This document shows, piece after piece, positions 1 to 7,993 of a DNA stretch of 64,000 nt (positions are counted from its first letter, which is position 1; each line of letters starts with the position of its first letter). The DNA lies in assembly GCA_020073565.1 (NCBI GenBank), contig JAIQEY010000026.1, positions 21,594 through 85,593 of the forward strand, given 5' to 3'. This stretch comes from Terriglobia bacterium (GTDB lineage Bacteria; Acidobacteriota; Terriglobia; Terriglobales; Acidobacteriaceae). Below the pieces are notes generated by a model. The model saw nothing but the letters and a program-made list of their open reading frames with translations, made no database searches and was not told where the DNA came from. The position numbers and the translations under genes were made by a program.

Positions 1-363
1 ATGGCCGTCTGAAAACCGGATGCCTTGGCGCAGGCTGAGCGTGAACGTGCGTCCGTCCGGCGACATCTTCCAAGACTTGGCCAGCGCCGGCTCGGTTTTT
101 TGTGAGGCGCGATTGATTTCGATCAGATCCGCGTGCAGGCGTTCGAAGACTTCGCGGGAAATAGCGTCGGTAGCCGTCACCGGATTCAGTGTCTTCGGCT
201 CGGACCGCTGGCCGACCACGATGTGTCCGCCGTAGCGGCCGGTCAGACCTTCGACGCGCGCGAGTTCCTCCCCTTGGTTAACAGCTTGGGGAGGGGGAGC
301 GCTGGCCACGCACGGGGCCACACACAGACACACGACTAGGGCTAGGCGAGCTATGGCTTTCAT
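1..363 (-). CDS. Oligopeptide/dipeptide ABC transporter substrate-binding protein (family 5), N-terminal part
   Basis: Only the first 121 codons are in the window; the gene runs off the left edge. A hydrophobic signal peptide (KAIARLALVVCLCVAPCVAS) is followed by the start of an SBP_bac_5 domain, seen in GGHIVVGQRSEPKTLNP and in LAKSWKMSPDGRTFTLSL followed by RQGIRFSDG. Members of this family capture peptides, or in some cases sugars or nickel, in the periplasm and deliver them to an ABC permease. It is last in a five-gene minus-strand operon, 47 bp after the second permease, so it is probably co-transcribed with its transporter. The substrate cannot be read from the sequence. Confidence 0.88.
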   Translation of the reverse strand, partial: MKAIARLALVVCLCVAPCVASAPPPQAVNQGEELARVEGLTGRYGGHIVVGQRSEPKTLNPVTATDAISREVFERLHADLIEINRASQKTEPALAKSWKMSPDGRTFTLSLRQGIRFSDGH

Positions 364-410
364 AATCACCCCACCCCACAGAACTCACGATCAGACTATT
401 TAGATTTTAC

Positions 411-1415
411 TTAGGATCGAATCCGGTGGAGGGCATCCGCCAGCATTCCGTAGATTACGGACGTAACCACCAGCGCGGCCGCTGGTGATAGTAACCAGCC
501 ATACGAAACCAGCACACCATAGTGCTGGAGCGCCGCTAACATGTTTCCCCAGCTCGGCACCGGCTCGCTCACCCCCAGACCGAAAAACGAGAGCGTAGCT
601 TCCGCCGCAACGTATAGCGGAACCAGCAAAGCAGCCTGGGTCAAAAGCACGCCGAACGTCTCAGGGAGGATGTGCCGGCCCAATATATAAAGGTGCGAGC
701 CGCCGAATCCCCGGGCGGCGGAGACGTAGTCTCTGGTTCGCGCGCTAAGCACCATGCCTCTCACCAGCCGTGCGGGGCGTGCCCAGCCGATCAGCCCGAT
801 GACTCCGATCAGCAGCAGAAACGTTCCCTCCGGGCTGACGTGCAACGGAAGGAACGCCCGCAGTCCGAGCAGGAAGTACAGCCACGGCAACGAGAGAAAC
901 AACTCGGAGACGCCCATAAGGGACTCATCGATCCACCCTCCGTAAAACCCCGACACCGTGCCGATCACGGCCGCCGTTGCCAGCGTAAGCAGGGTCGCCA
1001 GCAAGCCAGCTGCCAGGGAGATCTGGCCGCCGAATAGCAGACGTGAAAATTCGTCGCGGCCGAAGGCATCCGCCCCGAACAACATGATTCGCGCCGGGCT
1101 GTCGACCCCGAACAAATGCAGGTTCGACGTGAAGATTCCGAGTGAATAGGGGTACCCCTTCACGAGAAAGTGAACGGGATACTCCCGCGTGCGGTCTTCA
1201 CGGTAGCCGTCCAAATCGGACACCGCCACATAGACAAACGGACGAAAATGGAAGCCGGACGCGTCCCTGAAATGCAACCTGGTCGGAGGAGCATAGGGAA
1301 GACTGCGATCCTGCTCTTTCGCGTTGTAGGGTCCGAAGAAACCTGCGAGCAAGACGACCACGTGCAGACCGCCGAGCAAGAAGATAAGCAAACGTACTCG
1401 CCCTTTATTCCGCAT
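411..1415 (-). CDS. Oligopeptide/dipeptide ABC transporter permease, DppC/OppC type
   Basis: 334-aa inner-membrane permease. It has one N-terminal membrane segment (residues ~8-28), a long periplasmic loop (~30-125) and a C-terminal binding-protein-dependent permease domain with about five further segments. The EAA-like coupling loop is around residues 230-250 (SAARGFGGSHLYILGRHILP) and contacts the ATPase. The periplasmic loop is longer than in typical DppC proteins, and FGADAFGRDEFSRLLFGG marks the entrance to the domain. Its start overlaps the end of the upstream permease gene by 11 bp, typical of translational coupling. Confidence 0.9.
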   Translation of the reverse strand: MRNKGRVRLLIFLLGGLHVVVLLAGFFGPYNAKEQDRSLPYAPPTRLHFRDASGFHFRPFVYVAVSDLDGYREDRTREYPVHFLVKGYPYSLGIFTSNLHLFGVDSPARIMLFGADAFGRDEFSRLLFGGQISLAAGLLATLLTLATAAVIGTVSGFYGGWIDESLMGVSELFLSLPWLYFLLGLRAFLPLHVSPEGTFLLLIGVIGLIGWARPARLVRGMVLSARTRDYVSAARGFGGSHLYILGRHILPETFGVLLTQAALLVPLYVAAEATLSFFGLGVSEPVPSWGNMLAALQHYGVLVSYGWLLSPAAALVVTSVIYGMLADALHRIRS

Positions 1416-2382
1416 CGAGCCCGCCTGTGCGAATGCGCGGATCGGACACGAGCAACAGCAGGTCAGCGATGAAGTTGCCCGCCACCAGGAACAATGCAGA
1501 GAAGATGATCCCTCCGATCACGAGATAGAGGTCGCGGGCGAGCGTAGCTTCGAGCAGTAATGGCCCGAGCCCCGGCCATCCGGTGGCGACCTCCACCAAC
1601 AATGAACCACTAAGCAGCGAAGCGATCGAGAAGCCGAAGAGTGAAATCGCCGGACTCGCTGCCACCGGCAGGACGTGCCGGAAAAGCAACCGCGCCCGTC
1701 CGATCCCGAGACCGCGGCCAGAGCGGACGTAAGGTGCGTCGAGTACCTCTACGACGCTCGCGCGCACGTGCCGGATCACAATCGCAATGCCGGCGAGCAC
1801 AAGAATAGCCGTCGGCAGCAGCAAGTGCCGCACGACATCCTGGACCTTCCCCCAAGTGGACAGTTCCTCGTGACCAACCGACATCATCCCACCCACGGGA
1901 ACTGTTCGCCAGCGCACCGCGAGTGCCAGCAGGCCGAGAGCAATCACGATTTCGGGAACCGAAATGAGCAGTGAATTGCCGGTCTCGACGACTCTGTCGA
2001 GCCATCGGCCACGCCAGCTTGCGGTCCAGACGCCCAGGGGAACGCCGATGAGCCAGGTCAACAGCATGGCCGTGGTGGTCAACAAGAGAGTGTTTTGCGC
2101 CCGGCTCCAGAGCAGCGGCGCGACCGGCGCATTGTAGGCGATGGAGAATCCGAGGTCGCCCTGTACGACGGAGGTCAGCCAGCGACCATATCTTTCCAGA
2201 AGGGGCCGATCCAAGCCGTAGCGGGCACGCAGTGCAAAGATGGTTTCGGGAGAAATCTGCGGGTTCAGTCGCATCTCGTCGAAGAAGCTTCCGGGCGCCA
2301 TTTCCGTGAACAGGAAACAAAGCACCGACACTCCGAACAACAATGCTGCGGCCCGAATTGCGCGCCGTACCGGATACTTCAT
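1405..2382 (-). CDS. Oligopeptide/dipeptide ABC transporter permease, DppB/OppB type
   Basis: 325-aa inner-membrane permease. The N-terminal helix with LLFGVSVLCFLFTEMAPG is the typical DppB start, followed by RYGLDRPLLERYGRWL, a well conserved periplasmic-edge motif. The C-terminal domain carries the EAA-type loop (SGRGLGIGRARLLFRHVLP). It forms the heterodimeric channel with the DppC-type protein encoded next. The start overlaps the stop of the preceding ATPase gene by 4 bp. The gene sits between ATPase and permease genes of the same operon. Confidence 0.91.
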   Translation of the reverse strand: MKYPVRRAIRAAALLFGVSVLCFLFTEMAPGSFFDEMRLNPQISPETIFALRARYGLDRPLLERYGRWLTSVVQGDLGFSIAYNAPVAPLLWSRAQNTLLLTTTAMLLTWLIGVPLGVWTASWRGRWLDRVVETGNSLLISVPEIVIALGLLALAVRWRTVPVGGMMSVGHEELSTWGKVQDVVRHLLLPTAILVLAGIAIVIRHVRASVVEVLDAPYVRSGRGLGIGRARLLFRHVLPVAASPAISLFGFSIASLLSGSLLVEVATGWPGLGPLLLEATLARDLYLVIGGIIFSALFLVAGNFIADLLLLVSDPRIRTGGLDAE

Positions 2383-3227
2383 GGCGCGACTCCCAGGGCA
2401 GCAAGATTCGCTTGAGCCGCGCGCGCGGAGGTGACCAGCGTGCGGGTTTCCGGATGACTGGCGTTGGCGACGACTTGAAGCGTCGGCCCCCGTTCGACAA
2501 TCCTGCCGTTGGCCATTACCGCCATCGTGTCCGCAAGCCGCGCAACCAGCGCCAAGTCGTGCGAGATGAAAAGGTAGGCGAGCGAGTGGAATGCCTGCAG
2601 GTCGAGAAGCAAGTTGGCAATCTGGGCCTCGGTCGAGAGGTCCAGCCCAGAGAGCGCTTCATCCAGCACCAGCAATTTCGGTTGCAAGGCCAGCGCCCGC
2701 GCGATCGCCAGTCGTTGCCTCTGACCACCGCTGAAGTCCATGGCCGATCGATCCGCCCACTGCGGCGACAATCCAACCTCCTGCATCAATTCTTTGACTC
2801 TGCTTCGGCGTGTTGATTTGTCGCCTTGCTTTTGGATTAGCAGAGGTTCCTCAATCACCTCGGCGGCGGTGAATCGTGGATTCAGGGACGTGACGGGATC
2901 CTGAAATACCATCTGCAATTGGGGGCGAAACGGGCGTAGTGCGCCGGAGTCAAGTTGCGCGATGTCGGTGCCCTCCAAACAAATCTGCCCGCTATCTGGC
3001 CTCTCGATCCGCGTTACGCACCGGGCGACCGTGGATTTGCCCGATCCCGAACTGCCCGCCAGAGCCAGAGTCTGCCCTGCGAAGATTTCAAGTTCAATCT
3101 CGCTGGCCGCAACGATCAGATCCGTCCGGCGCCAACCAGTTCCCTCGCGTCGATAAGTCTTGCTGAGACCGCTTACACGCAGCACAGGCCCGGCTGCCGT
3201 CTTCAGCGCACTGGCGTCAGTGGTCAT
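2379..3227 (-). CDS. Oligopeptide/dipeptide ABC transporter ATP-binding protein, DppF/OppF type
   Basis: 282-aa ABC ATPase. Walker A is GSSGSGKST (residues ~58-66), the Q-loop is in QMVFQDPVTSLNPR, the signature is DFSGGQRQR, Walker B is LLVLDEALSGLD, and the H-loop is in LFISHDLALV. It is the second nucleotide-binding subunit of the peptide importer. The C-terminal oligopeptide-transporter extension with its Cys cluster is absent, as is common for short DppF proteins. Its start overlaps the end of the upstream ATPase gene by 11 bp. Confidence 0.92.
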   Translation of the reverse strand: MTTDASALKTAAGPVLRVSGLSKTYRREGTGWRRTDLIVAASEIELEIFAGQTLALAGSSGSGKSTVARCVTRIERPDSGQICLEGTDIAQLDSGALRPFRPQLQMVFQDPVTSLNPRFTAAEVIEEPLLIQKQGDKSTRRSRVKELMQEVGLSPQWADRSAMDFSGGQRQRLAIARALALQPKLLVLDEALSGLDLSTEAQIANLLLDLQAFHSLAYLFISHDLALVARLADTMAVMANGRIVERGPTLQVVANASHPETRTLVTSARAAQANLAALGVAP

Positions 3228-4218
3228 ACTTGAAGCAGCTCACTCGGTGTGAAGGTTGGGGTATGGTTTCCTGAAGATTGCGCTCGGTGCACACTTGCAT
3301 TCTTTCAGGGCAGCGCGGTGCAAAAGGGCAACCGGCGGCCGGCAGACTCAAATCTGAAGGCTCGCTTTCGATCGCCCCGAATCGCGTGCGAGCGCCCGCG
3401 TTCGCGAGATATCGCGCGGACAATCGCACCAGAGCCTGCGTGTAGGGATGCAGCGGACGACGAAAAATGTCCTGTGTGCTCCCCTCCTCGACAATGCGGC
3501 CGGCATACATCACGGCGATGCGATCCACGAACCCCGCCAATACGGTAGGGTCATGGCTGATCAGCACGAAGGCGGTGTGATGCCGGTGACTGATGTCACG
3601 CATCAGAGACAGGATCTCCGCTTGCAACGATGCGTCGAGTTTGCTGGTGGGTTCGTCCGCAATCACCAGCGCAGGACGGCACGCCACCGCCTGAGCAATC
3701 GCCACGCGCTGCCGCTGCCCTCCGCTCAGCTGATGCGGATACGCATGATAGATCTTTCGCGGTTGATCGAAACCCACCTCGGTCAGCAACTCCTCCACCC
3801 GCGTTCTTCGATCGCGGCGCGTCATGCGGACATGCGCACGCAACACTTCCGCAATCTGGTCGCCCACAGAAATAACCGGGTTCAAGGACAGCGCCGGATC
3901 TTGTGATATGAGCGCGATCTCGGCGCCCCGCATCCTGCGCATCTCGGAGTCCGGCAAGGCGAGTACGTCCCGTCCGCGAAACCGGATCGATCCGCTATCG
4001 TAGCGCGCATCGGCGGGGAGTAGCCGCAACCAGGCTGCGGCGAGCGTGCTCTTGCCCGAACCAGATTCCCCGAGAATGCCGACCAGCTCCCCGGACCGTA
4101 TTTCAAGCGTCGCTTGGTCCAAGGCCCGAACCGGCTGATCGCCGTCTGCCAGGTAGGTCACCGACAAACTGTGAACCAGCGCGAGTGTCTCGACCGGAAT
4201 CTCAGCCGGACCTTCCAT
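3217..4218 (-). CDS. Oligopeptide/dipeptide ABC transporter ATP-binding protein, DppD/OppD type
   Basis: First gene of the operon. The reading frame extends to a TTG at 4239, but ATG at 4218 (MEGPAEIPVETL) gives a normal N terminus of 333 aa. Walker A is GESGSGKST, the signature LSGGQRQR, and Walker B LVIADEPTSKLD. The C-terminal oligopeptide_HPY region has the expected cysteines in CPFAPRCPERMQVC. It couples ATP hydrolysis to the DppB/DppC channel. No promoter was identified; upstream the DNA runs into the divergent aminotransferase gene and a GC-rich palindrome. Confidence 0.91.
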   Translation of the reverse strand: MEGPAEIPVETLALVHSLSVTYLADGDQPVRALDQATLEIRSGELVGILGESGSGKSTLAAAWLRLLPADARYDSGSIRFRGRDVLALPDSEMRRMRGAEIALISQDPALSLNPVISVGDQIAEVLRAHVRMTRRDRRTRVEELLTEVGFDQPRKIYHAYPHQLSGGQRQRVAIAQAVACRPALVIADEPTSKLDASLQAEILSLMRDISHRHHTAFVLISHDPTVLAGFVDRIAVMYAGRIVEEGSTQDIFRRPLHPYTQALVRLSARYLANAGARTRFGAIESEPSDLSLPAAGCPFAPRCPERMQVCTERNLQETIPQPSHRVSCFKYDH

Positions 4219-4309
4219 ATCTGCACCAGTTGACCACAAAGCCAGGCAACGCCAGTCACACGAAATTACAGAGGTACCTCAGAAAACAAGAGAGCCGAGC
4301 GGCCCTTAG

Positions 4310-4335
4310 GTGGCGGGGGAAGGCGCCCGCCCCAC
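4310..4335. repeat. GC-rich palindrome, type A
   Basis: The core GTGGCGGGGGAAGGCGCC plus CGCCCCAC forms an inverted repeat with arms GTGGCGGG and CCCGCCCCAC. It lies about 20 bp upstream of the aminotransferase ATG. The reverse complement closely resembles the palindrome inside nrdJ (49395-49418) and one half of the element at 5624-5690, so it belongs to a dispersed family. Confidence 0.6.
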
Positions 4336-4355
4336 ACCATTTACAATGGCTACAA

Positions 4356-5627
4356 ATGCCACTCGCTGAGCAAGCCGCAGCCACCGCCCTGGATCTCACC
4401 TGGGTTCGCTCACAGTTTCCATCGCTCGCACAGAAGGTAAATGGCCAGCCCGCCGTCTTCCTCGACGGGCCCGGCGGCACACAGGTGCCGCGGCGCGTGA
4501 TTGACGCCATCTCCGACTATCTCACGCACAACAACGCCAATACCGGCGGCGCGTATGCCACCAGCCGCGACACCGACCGCATGATCGCCGAGGCCCGGGC
4601 CGCGATGGGCGGCTTTCTGAACTGCAACGCCGACGAGGTCGTGTTCGGCCCCAACATGACTACGCTGACCTATGCGATGAGCCGCGCGCTCGGTCGAGAA
4701 CTCGGGCCAGGCGACGAGATCGTCCTCACGCTGCTCGATCACGACGCGAATTTTTCTCCGTGGAAGGCGCTGGAGGAAAAGGGCGTGACCATCCGCACGG
4801 CGAAGTTCAATCCCGCCGACTGCACGCTCGACATGCACGATCTGGCCCGCAAGATCACTAGCCACACGCGGCTGGTGGCGGTCGGGTACGCCTCGAATGC
4901 AGTGGGAACCATCAATAACGTGGCGGAGGTAGTGCGCCTGGCGCGGCAGGCGGGAGCGCTCAGCTACATTGATGCCGTGCACTATGCCCCGCACGGGCCG
5001 ATCGACGTGCGCGCCCTCGACTGCGATTTCCTGGTGTGCTCAACATACAAGTTTTTCGGCCCGCACATGGGTGTGCTCTATGGCAAGCGCGAACACCTGA
5101 AGCGGCTGCGGCCTTACAAGGTGCGTCCAAATACCAACAATATTCCGAACTGCTGGGAGTGGGGGACGCTCAACCACGAGTGCATTGCCGGGATCAAGGC
5201 TTGCGTGGACTACTGGGAAGAACTGGGGCGGCGGGCCAGGCCTGGGGTGTCGAGCCGCCGCGAGGCAATTCTCGCTGCGCATGAAGCCACCCATCCGCAC
5301 GAACGGGCCATGATGGAGACGATGATCGCCGGGCTGCTGGCCATTCCCGGCCTGAAGCTCTACGGGATCAGCGACCAGCGGCGGTTCGAGAATCGCTGCG
5401 CGACGATCGTCGTGCGGATTGAGGGCCATACGCCCTTGGAGTTGGCCACTAAGTTAGGCGAGCGCGGGTTCTTTACTTGGGACGGCAATTACTACGCACT
5501 GAATGTAACCGAGCAACTCGATGTGGAACGGCTGGGCGGCTTCCTGCGGATCGGACTTGTGCATTACAACACGATGGAGGAAGTGGAGCAGTTGCTGGCA
5601 GCGTTGCGCGAGATTGTGGGGGCGTAG
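4356..5627 (+). CDS. Cysteine desulfurase-like class-V aminotransferase
   Basis: 423-aa PLP-dependent enzyme of the fold-type I SufS/NifS-like group. The glycine-rich DGPGGTQVPRRVIDAI starts the domain, and SYIDAVHYAPHGPIDV carries the PLP-ring Asp. The Schiff-base Lys is in CSTYKFFGPH. It matches the 'cysteine desulfurase-like' subfamily with a C-terminal DGNYYALNVTEQL region, whose physiological substrate is usually unassigned. The frame is open from 4185, but that would overlap the divergent ATPase gene and pass through a palindromic repeat, so the internal ATG at 4356 is preferred. The TAG stop is the first TAG of a palindromic element. Confidence 0.86.
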   Translation: MPLAEQAAATALDLTWVRSQFPSLAQKVNGQPAVFLDGPGGTQVPRRVIDAISDYLTHNNANTGGAYATSRDTDRMIAEARAAMGGFLNCNADEVVFGPNMTTLTYAMSRALGRELGPGDEIVLTLLDHDANFSPWKALEEKGVTIRTAKFNPADCTLDMHDLARKITSHTRLVAVGYASNAVGTINNVAEVVRLARQAGALSYIDAVHYAPHGPIDVRALDCDFLVCSTYKFFGPHMGVLYGKREHLKRLRPYKVRPNTNNIPNCWEWGTLNHECIAGIKACVDYWEELGRRARPGVSSRREAILAAHEATHPHERAMMETMIAGLLAIPGLKLYGISDQRRFENRCATIVVRIEGHTPLELATKLGERGFFTWDGNYYALNVTEQLDVERLGGFLRIGLVHYNTMEEVEQLLAALREIVGA

Positions 5628-5690
5628 CCCCGCCCTTCGCTGGTGAGGGCGCCCTCACGACAGCCGGCGAGTCGCCGGCCGGCGCTACGA
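5624..5690. repeat. Composite GC-rich palindromic element between two convergent genes
   Basis: Two inverted repeats lie back to back: a GGGCGCCCTCAC-centred one and a second around CAGCCGGCGAGTCGCCGGC. The left end is GTAGCCCCGCC and the right end GGCGCTAC, so both outer ends carry TAG when read outward. The left TAG is the stop of the aminotransferase (+) and the right TAG the stop of rpiA (-). The element therefore fills the whole convergent intergenic space and supplies both stops. Confidence 0.7.
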
Positions 5691-6452
5691 TCGAGTGCGC
5701 TTTGATATGCGCCGGGGCGCTCTCACTGTATTTGATTGCGAACGCTTCGTGACAGATCTCTTCGATCGAGCAATCTTCGGCTGAACCGCTACTACGGAAT
5801 TTCCCTTCCCCACTAGCGCCAGCTTCGCCAGTTTGATGAACAACCCATGCTCAACCACTCCCGGGGTGCCGTTCAACTCTCGCGCTAGTGACGCTGGGTC
5901 GGCGATTCTTCCGAAACTGCAGTCGAGAATCTGATTGCCGTTGTCGGTGACGAAGGGTTGTCCGTCCGGCCGCATGCGCAGTTTCATCGTTGCGCCCAGA
6001 CGCGCGATCTTTCTTTCGACCACAGTTCGCGCAAACGGGATGATTTCGACAGGCAAGGGAAATTTCCCGAGCGCAGGAACAACCTTCGTCGAGTCGCCGA
6101 CCACCACCATCTTTTTCGTGACCGAGGCGACGATTTTTTCGCGCAACAGCGCGCCGCCGCCGCCTTTGATCAGGTTCAGCTTGGGATCGATTTCATCGGC
6201 GCCATCGATCGTGATGTCGATCTGCGGGTGTTCGTCGAGCGTAGTCAGCGGAATACCCAGTTGGCGAGCCAGGTCGGCAGTGGCGACTGACGTGGGTATC
6301 CCCACGATCTTCAGACCGGACTGCACGCGCTCACCCAGAGCGACAACTGAGAAATATGCCGTGGAACCTGTGCCAAGGCCGACGATGTCGCCGTCGCGGA
6401 CTAACTCAGCGGCAGCCCGGCCGGCGGCTTCTTTTTCTGCTTCATTCGCCAT
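5685..6452 (-). CDS. rpiA: Ribose-5-phosphate isomerase A
   Basis: 255-aa enzyme interconverting ribose-5-phosphate and ribulose-5-phosphate in the non-oxidative pentose phosphate pathway. Conserved motifs are GLGTGSTAYF (phosphate loop), TIDGADEID (catalytic Asp region), KGGGGALLREK (catalytic Glu/Lys) and GDSTKVVPALGKFPLPVE. RpiA proteins usually end near the VVAV segment. Here about 30 extra basic residues follow (from QPKIARSKRSVTKRS onward), ending on a TAG supplied by a palindromic repeat. This suggests that the native stop was lost and the C terminus extended by repeat insertion. Confidence 0.94.
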   Translation of the reverse strand: MANEAEKEAAGRAAAELVRDGDIVGLGTGSTAYFSVVALGERVQSGLKIVGIPTSVATADLARQLGIPLTTLDEHPQIDITIDGADEIDPKLNLIKGGGGALLREKIVASVTKKMVVVGDSTKVVPALGKFPLPVEIIPFARTVVERKIARLGATMKLRMRPDGQPFVTDNGNQILDCSFGRIADPASLARELNGTPGVVEHGLFIKLAKLALVGKGNSVVAVQPKIARSKRSVTKRSQSNTVRAPRRISKRTRS

Positions 6453-6567
6453 GAGTCACCTAATCCAAAACACCATCATTTCCGCGCGTGATGACGGTTG
6501 TCGGTTGAAAATTTCGATGTACGCGAGATACCCCGCGATTGGCGGGCATGCCGTGAGCAGCCCGCTA

Positions 6568-6951
6568 TTATTCCACAGCCTTCTGAATCAGCGCACCCAC
6601 TCCCGAGATGTTTTTCAGCAGGTCCGCCGGAATGCCATGCCTCTGCTGGAGATATTCCGGCGAATTGTATGAGAGGCGGACCTTGCCCTGCTCATCTTGC
6701 CATGCCAGGGCCTTCAGTGGCAGATCGATGGCCACGCTGGGCGCGGCGACCATGAGCGGCGTACCGCCTTTGGGACTACCGAAGATCAGGAGTTGGGTTG
6801 GTCGCATTTCCATGCCGACTTTCGCTGCTTCGCCGCTGTGATCGACTCGCGCGAAGACCGTCAGACCCTTGTCTTTGAGGATCGATTCGAGCCGCGACAG
6901 GGTCTCGGTCACGGAATATGGGCTGGGCACGTCAATCATTCCGCGGTCCAT
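6568..6951 (-). CDS. DUF302 family protein
   Basis: 127-aa protein matching DUF302: LDKGLTVFARVDHSGEA-like N terminus, RPTQLLIFGSPKGGTPLM, and a PLKALAWQDEQGKVRLSYNSP segment. The frame extends to 7014, but a strong Shine-Dalgarno (GGAGGT, 8 nt upstream) selects ATG 6951. That start also avoids overlap with the upstream agmatinase gene, 55 bp away on the same strand. DUF302 proteins are small alpha/beta proteins of unknown biochemical role; no signal peptide is seen here. Confidence 0.85.
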   Translation of the reverse strand: MDRGMIDVPSPYSVTETLSRLESILKDKGLTVFARVDHSGEAAKVGMEMRPTQLLIFGSPKGGTPLMVAAPSVAIDLPLKALAWQDEQGKVRLSYNSPEYLQQRHGIPADLLKNISGVGALIQKAVE

Positions 6952-7006
6952 CGATAGCACCTCCGAACGAGTTAGATGGACCTCATGATTCTCGGTTGCA
7001 GATTTT

Positions 7007-7828
7007 TCACCCACCGATCATCTTGCCCAGGATTTCTTTCAGCAGTTTGGCCGCCACCGTGGCCGTAATCTGCGTGTTGTCCCGCGCGGGATTGAACTCG
7101 ACGATGTCAGCGCCGGCAATCTTTCCGGTGATTGCGTGGATGTGTGCCAAGGCTTCTCGTACCGACATTCCTCCCGGCTCGCGATGCGAAATCCCGGGCG
7201 CAAACGCAGGATCGAGCGCGTCCATGTCGAAGGAAATGTAAAGCGGGCCGTCGACTTTCATGCGGTCCAGAGCGGGTAGGTGGCGCATTTCGATGACCTC
7301 CACGCCGAACTTCTTCGCTTGCTCGCGCTGATGCCCGGTCATCGTCCGAATGCCGATCTGGATCAGCCGCTTGGCTGCGCCCTCCTCCATGACGCGCGCA
7401 AATGGGCAAGCATGCGACATCCGGTTGCCTTCGAGTTCGTCGTAGAGATCGGGGTGGGCATCGAAGTGGAGGATGGTCAACCCGGCGATGTGAGCCCCGA
7501 AAGCGCGCATAATCGGCAGCGTAATCGAGTGGTCGCCGCCCAGGCAGACCGGACGCAGATCTTTGTCCAGCAATTCGCCGACTCTCTTTTCGATCGCCAC
7601 GAACGGCTCATCGAAGGTGAACTTCAAATCGCCGGCATCGCAGTACGTGCCCTCGGGGCTCAGATCAATGCCCGTTTCCGTCCACGAGTTCGAGGAATCG
7701 GAAGTCAGCGCTACGCGGATGATGGGCGGCGCTCCGGCGGCGCCACGCAGCCAGGAGGAGTTGGCATCGAAGGGGATTCCTAGAATGACGGGTGTCCCGG
7801 GCTTGCCCGCATTGGGACGAAGTGCCAT
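7007..7828 (-). CDS. Agmatinase/arginase family ureohydrolase
   Basis: 273-aa manganese ureohydrolase. Metal ligands are in CLGGDHSITLP, ILHFDAHPDLYD and ISFDMDALDPAFAPG. The family hydrolyses agmatine, arginine, guanidinobutyrate or formiminoglutamate with loss of urea or formamide. Sequence alone does not separate these, although the length and the single-domain form fit the agmatinase/guanidinobutyrase branch. No arginine decarboxylase is present in the window to support a polyamine role. It is probably co-transcribed with the DUF302 gene downstream. Confidence 0.88.
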   Translation of the reverse strand: MALRPNAGKPGTPVILGIPFDANSSWLRGAAGAPPIIRVALTSDSSNSWTETGIDLSPEGTYCDAGDLKFTFDEPFVAIEKRVGELLDKDLRPVCLGGDHSITLPIMRAFGAHIAGLTILHFDAHPDLYDELEGNRMSHACPFARVMEEGAAKRLIQIGIRTMTGHQREQAKKFGVEVIEMRHLPALDRMKVDGPLYISFDMDALDPAFAPGISHREPGGMSVREALAHIHAITGKIAGADIVEFNPARDNTQITATVAAKLLKEILGKMIGG

Positions 7829-7993
7829 GGGAGTATTCCTCTTGTTTCAGAATAATTGCGGCGAGCGAATCTTGCTGTGATCGGCGACACAGCACGCGTT
7901 TGTGTTCCACGGGCAAGGACTCCCGTAACCCGCTCCCTGGGGCTGAATCGGCCACACCGGTCGGCTCATCCGTTATTCTATAGAAGACCTTTT

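Noticed and set aside
1610..2500. 296-aa minus-strand frame inside the permease/ATPase genes
   Set aside because: Out-of-phase shadow of the DppB-type permease, Arg-rich, with no motifs.
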